In this document: positions 33,801 through 44,002 of the stretch, in pieces | How positions within the stretch are numbered: the first letter of the stretch is position 1 | Layout of the letters: each line of letters begins with the position of its first letter | Source of the DNA: Adenophora triphylla var. japonica | Taxonomy: Eukaryota > Streptophyta > Magnoliopsida > Asterales > Campanulaceae | NCBI GenBank assembly: GCA_022495995.1 | Contig: JAFEMH010000167.1 | Coordinates: 310,001-374,000, forward strand | Length of the DNA stretch: 64,000 nt | Direction: 5' to 3' | Translations under genes and position numbers: made by a program | Notes under the pieces: generated by a model | The model's input: only the letters and a program-made list of their open reading frames with translations | Database searches by the model: none | Told to the model about the DNA's origin: nothing

Positions 33801-34762
33801 TTCTAATTGTATCTTTGTATGTTGATGACCTTTTGGTGACATGAGATAATGCGCAGATGATTGAAGATTTTAAACAAGAAATGATGCAGGTCTTTGAGAT
33901 AACAGACCTTGGTCTTATGACTTACTTTCTTGGTTTGGAGGTCCAGCAAAGAAATAATGAAGTTTTCATTTACCAAAAGAAGTATGCAAAAGAAATTTTG
34001 AAGAAATTTCAAATGGAGGAGTGCAAAGCGATAAGTACATAAATGAGTCAAAAAGATAAGCTCAACAAAGAAGATGGTGCTAATAAAGTGGATGAATGCG
34101 ATTATAGAAGTTTGGTTGGCTGCTTAATGTATCTCACAGCAACGAGGACTGATATTCAATTTGTTGTAAGTCTCTTATCTCGTTTTATGCATTGTGCTAG
34201 TGAAGTGCATTTAAGAGCAGCAAAAAGAGTCTTAAGGTTTATCAAAGGCACTATTGATTGTGGTGTCAAGTTTGAGAAGAGTTCAGACTTCAAGTTGAGT
34301 GGTTTTTCTGATAGTGATTGGGCTGGTTCAGTTGATGACATGAAAAGTACCTCTGGTTATTGTTTCAGCTTAGGCTCAGGTGTTTTTTCATGGTGTTCAA
34401 GGAAACAAGAGATTGTAGCACAATCCACTGCAGAAGCAGAGTTTATTGCTGCAACTGCAGCAACAAATCAAGCTCTATGGTTGAGGAAAGTTCTATCTGA
34501 CATACATATGGAGCAAAATGGAAGCACAGAGATTCTTGTTGATAATCAAGCAGCAATTGCAATTTCTCGAAATCCGGTATTTCATGGAAAAACAAAACAC
34601 TTCAACATCAAGCTTTATTTTTTGAGGGAAGTGCAACAGAGTGTAAAAGTGGCACTTGCTTATTGCAAGTCGGAAGATCAACTAGCAGATTTGTTCACCA
34701 AGCCACTTTCAGCTGGTAAGTTTGAGTTATTAAGGAAGATGATCGGAGTTTGCAGTACCTAA
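30854..34762 (+). pseudogene. Element C copia polyprotein with two nonsense codons
   Basis: One frame of 1303 codons from ATG 30854. Gag shows two CCHC knuckles (CEHCGKMGHPPFKC, CKKCNQLGHEAVIC; near residues 248-280), which is one more than usual. The protease site is LIDSGCTNH. The integrase has the acidic residues in FIDDYTRM, LRSDNGKEY and NGVSERKNR. RT has FQLDVKSAFLNG and YVDDLLV, and RNase H has STAEAEF. TGA at 33842-33844 falls just after YVDDLLVT, and TAA at 34040-34042 falls in the RT-RNaseH linker; the frame resumes in phase both times. In the integrase the string SFGRRQRNTNAVFLQN departs from the family's usual sequence for about 8 residues, as two small compensating indels would do. 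The copy cannot make a full polyprotein. Confidence 0.93.
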
Positions 34763-34774
34763 AGCAAGGAGGAG

Positions 34775-35112
34775 TGTTAAGATTTGTTTCAGGACTGCCT
34801 GTTTGTTTTCTTATTTAATTTTAGTCAATAATCAGTTTATTTGAAGTCAATAAAATCCTAGTCTTTAGACTATTGTTGAAGTCCTAGTCTCTAGGATATT
34901 GGTAGCATTATCTCATATCAGGATTCTAGAGTTGTTACCTGATTTCTAGGGATATTTTATCTTTTTAGTTGAGCTAGTTGCACTATAAATGTAAAGCATC
35001 AGAATGAATAAATAATCCTCAGTTGTTGCATCAATCAGTTCTCTTTTCTATTCTGCACTTAAATTAAATTTAGTTCTCTATTTTCTGTTCTTCTTTTCAT
35101 TTCAAATTAACA
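34775..35112 (+). repeat. Element C 3' LTR
   Basis: 338 bases, matching the 5' LTR. It is preceded by the purine tract AAGCAAGGAGGAG (34761-34773), the probable plus-strand primer. Confidence 0.96.
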
Positions 35113-35307
35113 ATTACAATTACAAAAGATTCAGCAATCCATCAAAGTTTTCTGGCCCAAAAGACAGGCTCGTGCACAAAATACCAAAAATGTATAAATA
35201 ATCAAACAAGTCCAAATATCCAAATTATGCAGAGAAATTTACGAAGTTAAAGTTTTCCCGATGCCACGGGGTACAAGTAAAAGATAAAATAAGTCTAAAA
35301 TAGGGGG

Positions 35308-35665
35308 CTACTCATCACTGTCCTCGTCCTGATGCTCACTTTGCTGCTGCTCTTTGTCAAAAGTCTCACTGTCCAGAGCCTGCTAATAGAAGGGATCCAT
35401 CGTCCACGTACAAGAAACAGGAATCATCGTCGTCATAATGGGGCCACAAACATTCGCATTCTTCAACCGCAACTGCGACCACTACCCCCAACCACTACTC
35501 TCAGTTTCTTCTGAATTAGGGTCGTCAAAGAAGACACACCCACAGATCTTTGGGAATGACACTTCCTGCCCCAAACTCTTGCTCAGCTGCCGCGCCTTGG
35601 TTATGGCGCCAATTAAATCTCAGGCGGGCTCCTTATAAGCTCGAACATCCCAATACCTGCAGGTA
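35308..35665 (-). pseudogene. Last exon of a PMD-type antisense gene (element D)
   Basis: On minus, after a plausible acceptor (CTTACCTGCAG), the codons include LIGAITKARQLSKSLGQEVS, resembling FIGAVKMLRQFQKS in the last exon of the gene at 56134-58703. The end is acidic (SEHQDEDSDE then TAG at 35308-35310), also like that gene. Stops within the exon (about 35625, 35490 and 35385) show decay. Confidence 0.55.
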
Positions 35666-35744
35666 AGCACAGCTCAGGTATGAGACCCTTCAAAAATTTC
35701 TAATTTGCATCTTTCAAAAATCAAAAAAAAAAATTATTATCAAG

Positions 35745-36150
35745 TCTGTCGGGTGACTCCCGTTATGTCGTCCTTTCTGTCGGGTGACTCCCGTTATGTC
35801 GTCGTTTCTGTCGGGTGACTCCCGTTATGTCGTCGTTTCTGTCGGGTGACTCCCATTATGTCGTCCTTTCTATCGGGTTACTCCCGTTATGTCGTCATTT
35901 CTGTCGGGTTACTCCCGTTATGTCGTCATTTCTGTCGGGTGACTCCCGTTATGTCGTCATTTCTGTCGGGTGACTCCCGTTATGTCGTCCTTTCTCTCGG
36001 GTGACTCCCGTTATGTCGTCATTTCTCTCGGGTGACCCCCGTTATGTCGTCATTTCTCTCGGGTGACCCCCGTTATGTCGTCATTTCTCTCGGGTGACTC
36101 CCGTTATGTCGTCGTTTCTCTCGGGTGACTCCCGTTATGTCGTCATATCT
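35745..36150. repeat. 31-bp tandem array with CGGGTGACTCCCG core
   Basis: About 13 copies of a unit made of TGTCGGGTGACTCCCGTTA followed by TGTCGTCATTTC. Each holds a short inverted repeat (CGGG...CCCG) around TGACT. Variants CTCTCGGG and TGACCCC appear only towards the right end, so units seem to have spread in blocks. The complement core ACGGGAGTCACCCG is shared with arrays at 41555 and 55445. Confidence 0.95.
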
Positions 36151-36311
36151 TTCAATTCACATCTCGTTTTGGGTACAAACGCCCATTCCTCCTTCTCCCC
36201 AGCCATTTGACCATTTAGGCCTGTTTCCCACTAGCCTCTCGTCAGACTTGGGATTCTCGTTTTTACTGACAACCCCACTTTTTAACATAAGTGTCGTTGC
36301 CAGGGGGCTAT

Positions 36312-37378
36312 TGTGAGTTCCCCAATCCGTACTCGCTCTTTTTTTGTGCCTTTTAACTAATGGAAGTGCACGAGAGACGTATCGGAAATACTGAAATTCT
36401 GGCAAAAGAAGGATCCACATAGCACTAAACCTCGTGGGCCCCGATTTACTTTACAAAATCACTTTTTGCACAAAATCTGTTCATTTGGCCAAGTATGTCG
36501 CGCGACATACCTTGCCAGAGGCGGTTTGGCTGATCCTGTCGCGCGACAGCCTTAGCCATGTCGACCTACTATATATACGTGCTTCTGCTGCGCAGCCAGG
36601 GGACGGGAAACGAAGGACCTCTGAGACCTAAACACACACACGATTTCTAAACTCTCTGAAGTCAGAAACACACACACAAATCACACACACGCACCCTTTA
36701 ATCTCTAAACCTTCATATACGTTCTATAAATCAATCTTAAACCACAAAAGTTTAAGATCCTTTTCCGTTCATTATTTAACCGGCGGATTTGTTCGTTGAT
36801 CTTCGAAGGGTTTTAATACTTTCAGTATTAAAACTAAGGCTACGAGGGTATGATTCTTTAATCTCCTTTTCATTATTTTTAACGTTTATTATTTGATATT
36901 ATTCGTTCTTCATGGTTTAAATCTCAAATATATGCTTTTCATGCTTTGAACTTTCATTTTACTAAGCTTTAACGTTCTGCAGAGTCCAGTTTGTTCTTCT
37001 TCTGTAATTGCAGTTTGATCAATTGTAATAGGGATGCGGCCCCCTTTTTAATAGGCATCGCAAGTTGCAAGAATATTATTATTTTTTAATGCAAAACATT
37101 CATTAACATGTTATTTGTTTCATACAGGCACACACGCAAGGACAATTTCATTAATTAAGAGAGACTCCTCGGAGGTGATTTGGGTGAACCCTAAACCTAA
37201 AGTTCTTCCCAAATCATCACTTAACCCCCGAACCTAAAATCTGGACTAATTGGTTTTTTCGATGTTTTTCCTTAAAAACGGAGTGGCGGCTCTTGCTTTT
37301 AATCTTTACCATTAAATGTATGCCCGTTCCTTCAAAATAATAAATGTCGATTTTCCAAACTTCCCATGCGGTTGCGCA
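36312..37378 (+). repeat. Element D 3' LTR (right end approximate)
   Basis: Starts TGTGAGTTCCCC right after a polypurine tract. It contains a palindrome pair (36496-36507, 36537-36548), then a TATA box at 36570-36577 and a CT/AC-rich leader. Near 37245-37285 the string TTTTTCCTTAAAAACGGAGTGGCGGCTC matches the far end of the LTR at 39537-41211. I place the end at GCA (37378) by that comparison; it could lie some tens of bases further right. Confidence 0.55.
36493..36577 (+). promoter_or_regulatory. LTR promoter with paired palindromes and TATA box
   Basis: GTATGTCGCGCGACATAC (36493-36510) is a perfect 18-bp palindrome. CTGTCGCGCGACAG (36536-36549) is a second perfect one, 41 bases on (core to core). 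TATATATAC starts 21 bases after the second core. Confidence 0.65.
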
Positions 37379-38230
37379 CGCCCCAATTCTGATTGAAACT
37401 TTTGACGTTGGAAATGCTTTTGACAAGCCCCCAAAAATCGAAACTTAAAGTAGATTCTCAAGATGAGTGAACCTCTCTTCGCGTGACAAAGCCTTGGTCC
37501 GTAGAAATGACTTGGTGAAGCCCCCATTTTTGAGGAAGCGTTGGTCTTCTATGGGAGTCCTGAAGTGAGTCTGATGCATCCCCAATTCGTGCTGGAGGAT
37601 TTTGCGGTAAGGTAGGGAACCGATAGTGAATTAATAACAAGAGAGATCCAATCTATATGACTTGACGAAGCCACACTTTGGAGGATCTAGTACAGCCCTA
37701 ATTCGCGCTGGATTGTCGAGACACCTATCCTATTTTCCTTAGTCGATCAGTCAACCGAAAGAAAATGTAAAGGAAGACGTTTTTATACATGCAGGGGCAT
37801 ACTTTGGAAAGGTGGGAACAAATCCCGATTTTGTGTGAATGCCTAGTTTGATGTAGGCACCAAAAAAACTCACTTTGGATTTGACTCTTTTGAGAGAGTA
37901 TGAGCGTAGAGAGGTGCGGAAAAGTGTATGGAAGCCCCTGCTGACAGAAAGACAGCATTTAGCTCTATTTTCCTATTTACGTAGAAAGAGAAGACTTGTC
38001 GAGACATTTGAAAACTTGTTTTATTCACGACGATCACAAGATTGCTTAAAACCCTTTATTAATGTTCGGGTTATTCAACCACTAATATTCATATGAACAC
38101 ATGTCTTGATTAATCATGAGGAGAAAGTCAACCGATGTCAAGGATCAAAGTTGGCTAAGTGTGAAAAAAAGGTCTGTGTATAGGTGAGGTCATTGATGAG
38201 GCCGAGTTTATGGGATTTGTATGTGTTTGT

Positions 38231-38293
38231 GACCGGACCATTTCTGGTTGCCTACGTTCTCCTCAGTGTAAGGAGCTCAGGTCGTCGTAGTTC
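38231..38293 (-). other. Conserved stem-loop, copy 2
   Basis: CTACG...CGTAG outer stem with inner CTCCT paired to AGGAG, plus the fixed GACCGG and CTCAGGTC blocks. It is flanked by retroelement-derived sequence. Confidence 0.7.
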
Positions 38294-38474
38294 TGGCTTG
38301 AACTGTATTTGGCTTTGGAAAATGGTATGAATGGTAGGTTGGCTGATGAGGCACGGGCCTTGAGAAGCTTCTTTGACGAATCACCTTTGACAGCTGTTCT
38401 TTTGATTTCTGCTACTCCTTGATTGTTGTCTTTCATCGGGAAAGAAGGAAAGGAGAGAAAAATGGACAAAGAAT

Positions 38475-38960
38475 GTGAAAGTTCGAGAATTTGAGAATCT
38501 TCTGAGAATTTGAGAACTTGGGATCCTTCGACGAATTCGGGGATCTTTTGAGAATCTACGAACTTGGGATCCTTTAACGAATTTAAGGATTTTTTTTATT
38601 TTTTTTTTGAGAGTCTGAGAACTTGGGATCCTTCAACGAATTCGAGGATCTTTTGAGACTCTGTGAACTTGGGATCCTTTAACGAATTTAAGGATTTTTT
38701 GAGAGTCTGAGAACTTGGGATCCTTTAATGAATTTGAGGATCTTTTTGAGAATCTGTGAACTTGGGATCCTTTAACGAATCTAAGGATTTTTTGAAAGTC
38801 TGAGATCTTGGGATCCCTTTTGGGAATTGGACGGCCTCTTTGAGAATTTGAGGACCTTTGTGAAACTTTGAGGAAATTGAATCCTTCTGAGAATTGGAAG
38901 GCCTCTTTGAGAATTTGAGGACCTTTGTGAAACTTTGAGGGAATGGGATCCTTTTGATTC
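38475..38960. repeat. Degenerate minisatellite (GAGAACTTGGGATCCTTT type)
   Basis: Roughly eight units of 55-65 bases built from GAGAATTTGAGAACTTGGG, ATCCTTTAACGAATTTAAGG and ATCTTTTTGAGA, followed by two longer related units with GAGGACCTTTGTGAAACTTT (near 38846 and 38916). A T8-T9 run sits in one unit near 38590. Confidence 0.85.
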
Positions 38961-39990
38961 TTCAGATGCCTTTGCTGCATCTTTGGATTTCATCCGTCTT
39001 TCCTTCGTGGCTTGAATTTATGTGCACCGTTGACTTCTGATGTTAGCTTCTTGACATTGCTTGAGCTTCGTTTGATACATAACAACGGGGAAAAGAAATC
39101 CCCGGGATTATTGCCAGGATGGTAACAATCGCTTGGTGGCGAACAATGATAAGTCTTGACGATGACGTCCTAGGAGACTTGGTCAAAGTAAGGGTATGGG
39201 CATTGAATGGTGGATTTGAAGAGCGTATGTCTTGGTATAGGCTCTTGTAAGGAAAGTGTATGGGGGAAGACATTGGTTGACTTTCTCACGCCAACTAATC
39301 AGAACATTAATCATTTCAAGAGATTATTTGTTGAGCAATGCAAGTGATCACAGAGAATACAACCATTTCATTAAGTGTAATGTAGGTGTGCAAATAATGT
39401 CTCAAGTCTAGCAAGAAAAGAAAAAAACTCTTTTATTGATAGTTAAGCATTTGATTACAAAGTCTAAGTTAAAACGACAAATGTCCAAGACGGACTTAGG
39501 TGAAAGTAAGAAGTACTAGAACCTACTGAACATACCCCGATCCGAATGCGGAAGGCATTTGGAGTTTGGAAAAAGGTTTAATTTGTCATTTTAAAATGGA
39601 ACGGGAATACGAACGCGGTTTTAATAAAATAGAGTCGCCACTCCGTTTTTTAAGGAAAACATTGAAAAACCTAAAGATTTGAGAAAATGGGTTCGAGGGT
39701 CAAGTTACTACGTGGGAAGAGAATTTTGAGCTCACCCACGTCGCCTCTTTCGAGACTTTCAATCAAAATAAGACAATACAAGGACATTCTAAGTGTGTGC
39801 GATATTGTGTCAACAAAGGGTTAATAAATCTGGCTTTTTCATTAATAATAACAAGGTACAACTTGTGAGCCTTTAAATGGGGGCCACTCCCTTACAACTT
39901 GTGAGCCTTTTAAAGTGGGGGCCACTCCCTTACACTTGATAGAAATAAGTTACATGAAAGCATGAAAGCATGCATCCAGGGGGTCATGAA

Positions 39991-40295
39991 TGTCGTATGA
40001 CATTGACACCCTGGGGTCATGAATGTCGTATGACAGAGGACACCCTGGGGTCACGACTGTCGTATGACATTGACACCCTGGTCAGTCAATTTCTACAAGT
40101 GGGGTGGACAGGCCACCAAAGCTAGACTAATGCTTGGAAAAGGTAAAGGACTACACTAATCAAAGCTGGAAACTACTAAGGGGTCAGCCTGGCCTTGACG
40201 GGTCAACCTGGCTTTGACTGAAGTCAATGAAGCAACACTGGGGCTATCAATGTCGTATGACATAGGCTGCTTGGGGCAGCCAATGTCGTATGACA
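39991..40295. promoter_or_regulatory. TGTCGTATGACA cluster in element E LTR
   Basis: TGTCGTATGACA at 39991, 40024, 40058, 40251 and 40284, that is, steps of 33, 34 and 33 within sub-clusters. Flanks differ from copy to copy (CACCCTGGGGTCA repeats in the first three), while the 12-mer is constant. Confidence 0.7.
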
Positions 40296-40924
40296 TTGGA
40301 GTGCTCCTGCCAGTCACCAGATCCAACCAACACTGCTCAAACTAGGATAACAAGCTAGAAAGCTATACTACCACATTAATAAGACAGTAAATAAAGAGTA
40401 TGGTGAGGGGATCACGTGGCCTTGGGATCCCAATGTGAATGATCACATTACTTGGGCCTCAAGTAAGACCATCACCCCCTAACTCGAAAGGAAATGAACG
40501 AGAGTCGTAAAGACTCGAACTTTACTAAACTAGAGGCTGTTAAACTATAAGATCTAGGAAGGGGAGATGTGAATATTGATTATTCACACCTCCCCTACCT
40601 TGAACACACAGCAATCACAACCAATCTATGAACTAACACGTAAACTAAACAAATATGGCAAAGATTGAATAAATGAGATAAAGAAAGAGAGGAAGGGAGT
40701 CAGAAGCTACCTATTGTCGTCCACGAAGTAACACACCAACCATATGGTGGTTACTCCTTCAATACCGCGATAAGGATGACCAAGCCTTCTTCTTTAGAAT
40801 AAAATGTGGGTGTGTGTGTGTGTAAATATGTGGGAGAGGGAGTATTAATCTGTAAATATATGAGTATTTTGGCAGAGTGACGTTACTTGAGCCAAAAGTC
40901 CTCTAAAATGAATAGTGGTGCCTT

Positions 40925-41085
40925 CTATTTATAGGCTGCTGAAAAGGGCTGCCAATGTCGTATGACATTGGCTCTCTGGGAGGCCCAATGTCGTACGACA
41001 CCGGTCTCCCTGACAGGTGTCCCCTTTCTAGAGACTTCCTGTAGCAATCCGCGGATTGGGTCTACCGGTGTCGTACGACACCGGT
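40925..41085 (-). promoter_or_regulatory. Element E LTR promoter: TATA box and palindromes
   Basis: TATA box complement at 40925-40934. TGTCGTATGACA at 40956-40967 (21 bases from the TATA), TGTCGTACGACA at 40989-41000 (33 from the previous) and at 41069-41080. The last lies in a perfect 22-bp palindrome (41064-41085). Confidence 0.7.
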
Positions 41086-41311
41086 CTTCCTCTAAGCTTA
41101 ATGGGCCTAAAACAGGCCCAGAACTTTGAGGAAGGTTGGCCCCTTGGGATTTTAAGGATTTAAGTGCAAGAAAGGCCCAAAAACACACGTTTTCGGGTCG
41201 GGGTACTCACAGAGCCCCTCGACGACGTCGCTTCTTCGAGAAGTGGGGTCGTCGATAAAACTGAGAATCCCGAGCCGAACAAAGACTAACGGGAAGAAGA
41301 GATGACCAAGA

Positions 41312-41383
41312 TGGTCGAGCGGCTGGACCTTTACGAAAGGATTCCTACGTATCCCATGAGGGAATCAAGCCAAATCGTAGTTC
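41312..41383 (-). other. Conserved stem-loop, copy 3
   Basis: CTACG (41344-41348) pairs with CGTAG (41376-41380); the inner stem is TCCC with GGGA. It lies about 100 bases from the polypurine tract, as does copy 4 in element F. Confidence 0.65.
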
Positions 41384-41554
41384 AGAAAAAGGGTGGACGT
41401 TAACAAGAAGCCACGGGCTTTGTTCCCAAGAGCGAGGTGGCGGGCTTTAGTATACCCGAAGAGTGACTGTTTAGGGGAGTTACCCAAAAAAAAAATGACT
41501 TTGTTTAGGGGGAGTCACCCCGAAAGACTGACTTTGTTTAAGGGGAAGTCGCCC

Positions 41555-41720
41555 CGGGATTTGACTGTTCCAACGGGAGTCATCCGAGATTTGACTGTTC
41601 CAACGGGAGTCACCCGGGATTTGACTGTTCCAACGGGAGTCACCCGGGAGTTGACTGTTCCAACGGGAGTCATCCGAGATTTGACTGTTCCAACGGGAGT
41701 CACCCGGGAGTTGAATAACC
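41555..41720. repeat. Tandem array left of element F (GGGAGTCACCCGG)
   Basis: Five or six units of about 30 bases: TTGACTGTTCCAACGGGAGT then CACCCGGGA or CATCCGAGA, alternating. The looser units to the left (41465-41550, TGACTTTGTTTAGGGGGAGT) and right (to 41864) belong to the same array. Element F inserted at GTCACC in one of the right units. Confidence 0.92.
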
Positions 41721-41864
41721 ATAGCAAGAAAGGAAAACATAACACGGAAATCCTAATTATAAAAGGAAAGCATAAGCGTAAAAGGAAAGCATAACAGGGA
41801 AATTAAATATAACATGAAAGATAACAAGAAAATCATAAAATGACTTTGTTTAGGGGGAGTCACC

Positions 41865-42842
41865 TGTAGCGTTGTGAAGATGAATTTTTATTTTTTGAGT
41901 CGCCACCTATATTATTCGTTTGGAAAACATAGAAAAACCATTTTTAAATGAGATTTGGGTTCGAGGCTTAGGTTATGGAATGGGTAGGTCAAGGAGCATT
42001 CATTCCACCCAATCCGGAGATTGGTCTTGCTAAAGAAAAGAGAGGTTTTCAAAAAGAAGAAGATTTTAAATAATACAAATAAAAGATCCATTTAACGGGG
42101 TTAAACGGAATGTAGGATCGATTGCTTCGAGACCGTCTCCATGTCTTGGAGAGGCTCTAGGCCGATCCTAGATTCTATGGACTTATACCACTCTAACAAT
42201 CAATTAGAAAGGGATTTAGGGGGTTACCTTGCTTGAGGTAATTTGGGCAGAGTTTCGACTCAAGTTTAGAATCGAATCTTGATACGGACAGAGCTTCGCC
42301 TCAGTCCTTGACTTGGATCTTGATGTTTGTTTATCAACAAGGTTGACAAACAAACTTTGAGGTGATTTTTAGGGTGATTTTGTAGGATTCTTTCAGGGAG
42401 AGAAACCAACAAAATGTGTGTGTGTTGTGAAAATTGTGGACCTCTTGAACCTTGGAAGTCACCAAGTATTTATAGGGGTTGGGGAAGTGTTGAAGATGAG
42501 ATCAAACACTTCAAGATGGTTCCAGAATCCAAATTCTATTGGTTGGCCGGATGGATAAAATCTTATCCCAAAAAGAGGTTGAAATCGACGAGAAAACTGC
42601 CTTCTGCATGCTGCAGAGGGACGATATCTCGCGCGAGACACGCCATCTGGCAGCGAGATATTGCTTCTGTGGACAACTCCGTCCTTTCCTCGTTATCTCG
42701 TATGCAGTTTAGTCCCAAACTAACGATGGTTAGTCAAAACTTAATGAAACATGATGAAATGGTGGATTTCTACTTCTTGACTCAAAGCGAGACTTAGAGT
42801 GGTATAAATATGATCCAATGTGTTCAGAATGGGGTGTCTACA
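41865..42842 (-). repeat. Element F 3' LTR
   Basis: Plus ends TGTAGCGTTG and GTGTCTACA. The palindrome pair is TCTCGCGCGAGA (42627-42638) with a decayed partner 19 bases on; the minus TATA box complement GTATTTATAG is at 42466-42475. Differs from the other LTR by scattered substitutions and small indels. Confidence 0.95.
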
Positions 42843-42915
42843 GAGCCCCTCGGCGACAGGACTTATGGAAGAAGTCATGTCGACGATAGAAAAGACATCA
42901 TTCTTAACATCGGGA

Positions 42916-42976
42916 TGGTCGGGCCGCACGGCTTCCTACGTATCTCTATCGGAGAATCAGACCATGACGTAGTTCG
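42916..42976 (-). other. Conserved stem-loop, copy 4
   Basis: CTACGT (42936-42941) pairs with ACGTAG (42967-42972); inner TCTC with GAGA; GGTCGGG and CAGACC flank. It is about 75 bases from the polypurine tract GAGGGGCTC (complement at 42843-42851). Confidence 0.65.
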
Positions 42977-43094
42977 ACTCTAAAACACGAAAAGGCTACT
43001 TTAGGTATTTTGAAAATCATTTGAAAATCGAGGAGATTTTTTTTTTTTTTTAAAAGGTAAATTCATACTGAGGAATCAAATCAAGACCCAATTC

Positions 43095-43570
43095 TGAATA
43101 TACCTGTCTGTTTGAAGATTCGCCTGTCTGGGCTTCGAACCTGCGGGAAATATGTTAGAAAACAAAGGCTTACCTGTCCGGTCCTTTGAATCCTGTCGGT
43201 TTTGTGACGATTCGCCTTTCTGGGCTCCGAATCGGGCTTTTTGTTGTTGAGGATGACGATTCACCTGTTTGGGCGTTGAATTGGGCTTTTGGTTTGACGA
43301 TCCACCTGTCTGGGCGTTTGGACCGAGCTTTTCTTTTGACGATCCACCTGTTTGGGCGTTGGACCGGGCTTTTTATGATGACGATCCACCTGTTTGGGCG
43401 TTGGACCGAGCTTTTTATGATGACGATCCACCTGTTTGGGCGTTGGACCGAGCTTTTTGTTGATGACGATCCACCTGTTTGGGCGTTGGCCGGGCTTTTA
43501 TGATGACGATCCACCTGTTTGGGCATTGGATCGGGCTTTTATGTTGATGATTCACCTTTCTGGGCTCTGA
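43095..43570. repeat. Tandem array in element F (CCACCTGTTTGGGCGTTGGA)
   Basis: About ten units of 40-55 bases, each with GACGATTCACCTGTCTGGGC or GACGATCCACCTGTTTGGGC followed by GTTGGACCGGGCTTTT. Units near 43330-43520 are nearly identical; those to the left are older and vary in length. It lies at the same relative place (before the 3' LTR) as the arrays of D and E but with an unrelated unit. Confidence 0.9.
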
Positions 43571-43798
43571 ATCATATGGATTGAGTTGATCTTTGGACCA
43601 CTCGGTTTTCGGGCGACTGGTGCCGTACCGGGCGATCGTGCGTGTGTCACGTTTGGCTCGTTCCGTGACTTGCGGTGCCGATTTTTCCACGTTTCCTTGC
43701 TAGTTTATCATTTCCAAGGGTAAATTTGTCAAAATTTTGAATTTTGACGTTGCGTAGATGCTTATTGTCGAGGACAATTTCATAAAATTCCAGAAGGT

Positions 43799-43857
43799 AT
43801 ATCTCGCGCGAGATATGATGTATCGTGCGGGACTTCTACTGTCGGGCATTATAAAAC
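43799..43857 (+). promoter_or_regulatory. Promoter of the PMD gene in element F
   Basis: A perfect 18-bp palindrome ATATCTCGCGCGAGATAT (43799-43816), a weaker copy TATCGTGCGGGA 19 bases on (43821), then TATAAAAC at 43850, 18 bases after it. The ATG of the first exon is at 44003. Confidence 0.6.
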
Positions 43858-44002
43858 AGCAGCTCTTGTTTAATTTGAAAACATCATTTTCAAAGTTCCC
43901 TCCCTAGCTCAAGCCAAGGTCGTTTTTCTCTGCAATTTTTCGTGGATTGCTTGGTGTTTCTCCTCCTAATCCATTCTCAATCCTCTCCTCCCTCCATAAT
44001 CA

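Larger units (their letters stand above)
30474..35112 (+). mobile_element. Element C: complete Ty1/copia retrotransposon
   Basis: A 4639-base element on plus with two 338-base LTRs that I read as identical, the target duplication ATTAC (30469-30473 and 35113-35117), a tRNA-Met PBS, and Gag-PR-INT-RT-RNaseH in one reading frame broken by two stops. Integrase before RT is the copia order. Identical LTRs point to recent insertion. It lies inside older Tat-type DNA. Confidence 0.96.
35113..37378 (+). mobile_element. Element D: 3' end of a plus-strand Tat element
   Basis: In order on plus: the last exon of an antisense PMD gene (minus, 35308-35665), a 31-bp tandem array, a polypurine tract CCAGGGGGCTAT ending at 36311, and an LTR starting TGTGAGTTCCCCAATCC at 36312. 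This mirrors the 3' end of elements E and F, but in the opposite orientation. The copia element interrupts its left part, and I could not identify its 5' half. Confidence 0.65.
37379..39536. other. Retroelement-derived non-coding DNA
   Basis: No coding motif. Parts align with 59500-61130 in the same orientation: GAAGACTTGTCGAGACA near 37990 and 59610, and ATGTCTCAAGTCTAGCA near 39397 and 61052. It is therefore a second, diverged copy of the internal spacer of an element E-like retrotransposon, and element E inserted next to it. Confidence 0.55.
39537..41211 (-). repeat. Element E 3' LTR
   Basis: 1675 bases. Plus ends are TGAACATACCCCGA and TCGGGGTACTCACA, an imperfect terminal inverted repeat. 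The right neighbour is the polypurine complement GAGCCCCTCG. Inside are seven or more TGTCG palindromes, two short GTGAGCCTTT..GGGGGCCACT repeats near 39863, and a minus TATA box (CTATAAATAG, 40925-40934). I found no partner LTR to the right within the window. Confidence 0.7.

Noticed and set aside
35745..36150. Regular 31-bp repeats that could pass for a CRISPR array
   Set aside because: There are no unique spacers: repeat and linker are both repeated, the context is a plant retroelement, and no cas genes exist.
37379..39536. Complete separate retrotransposon between elements D and E
   Set aside because: Homology to 59500-61130 is clear, but no LTR pair, PBS or coding domain bounds it.
41480..41794. 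Repetitive ORFs (TVPTGVTRDL-type) across the element E array
   Set aside because: Same reason: array translation, with no start context or conservation outside the units.
43170..43526. Repetitive ORFs on both strands of the element F array
   Set aside because: Open frames result from unit lengths being multiples of three in places; protein sequence is only a translation of the array.
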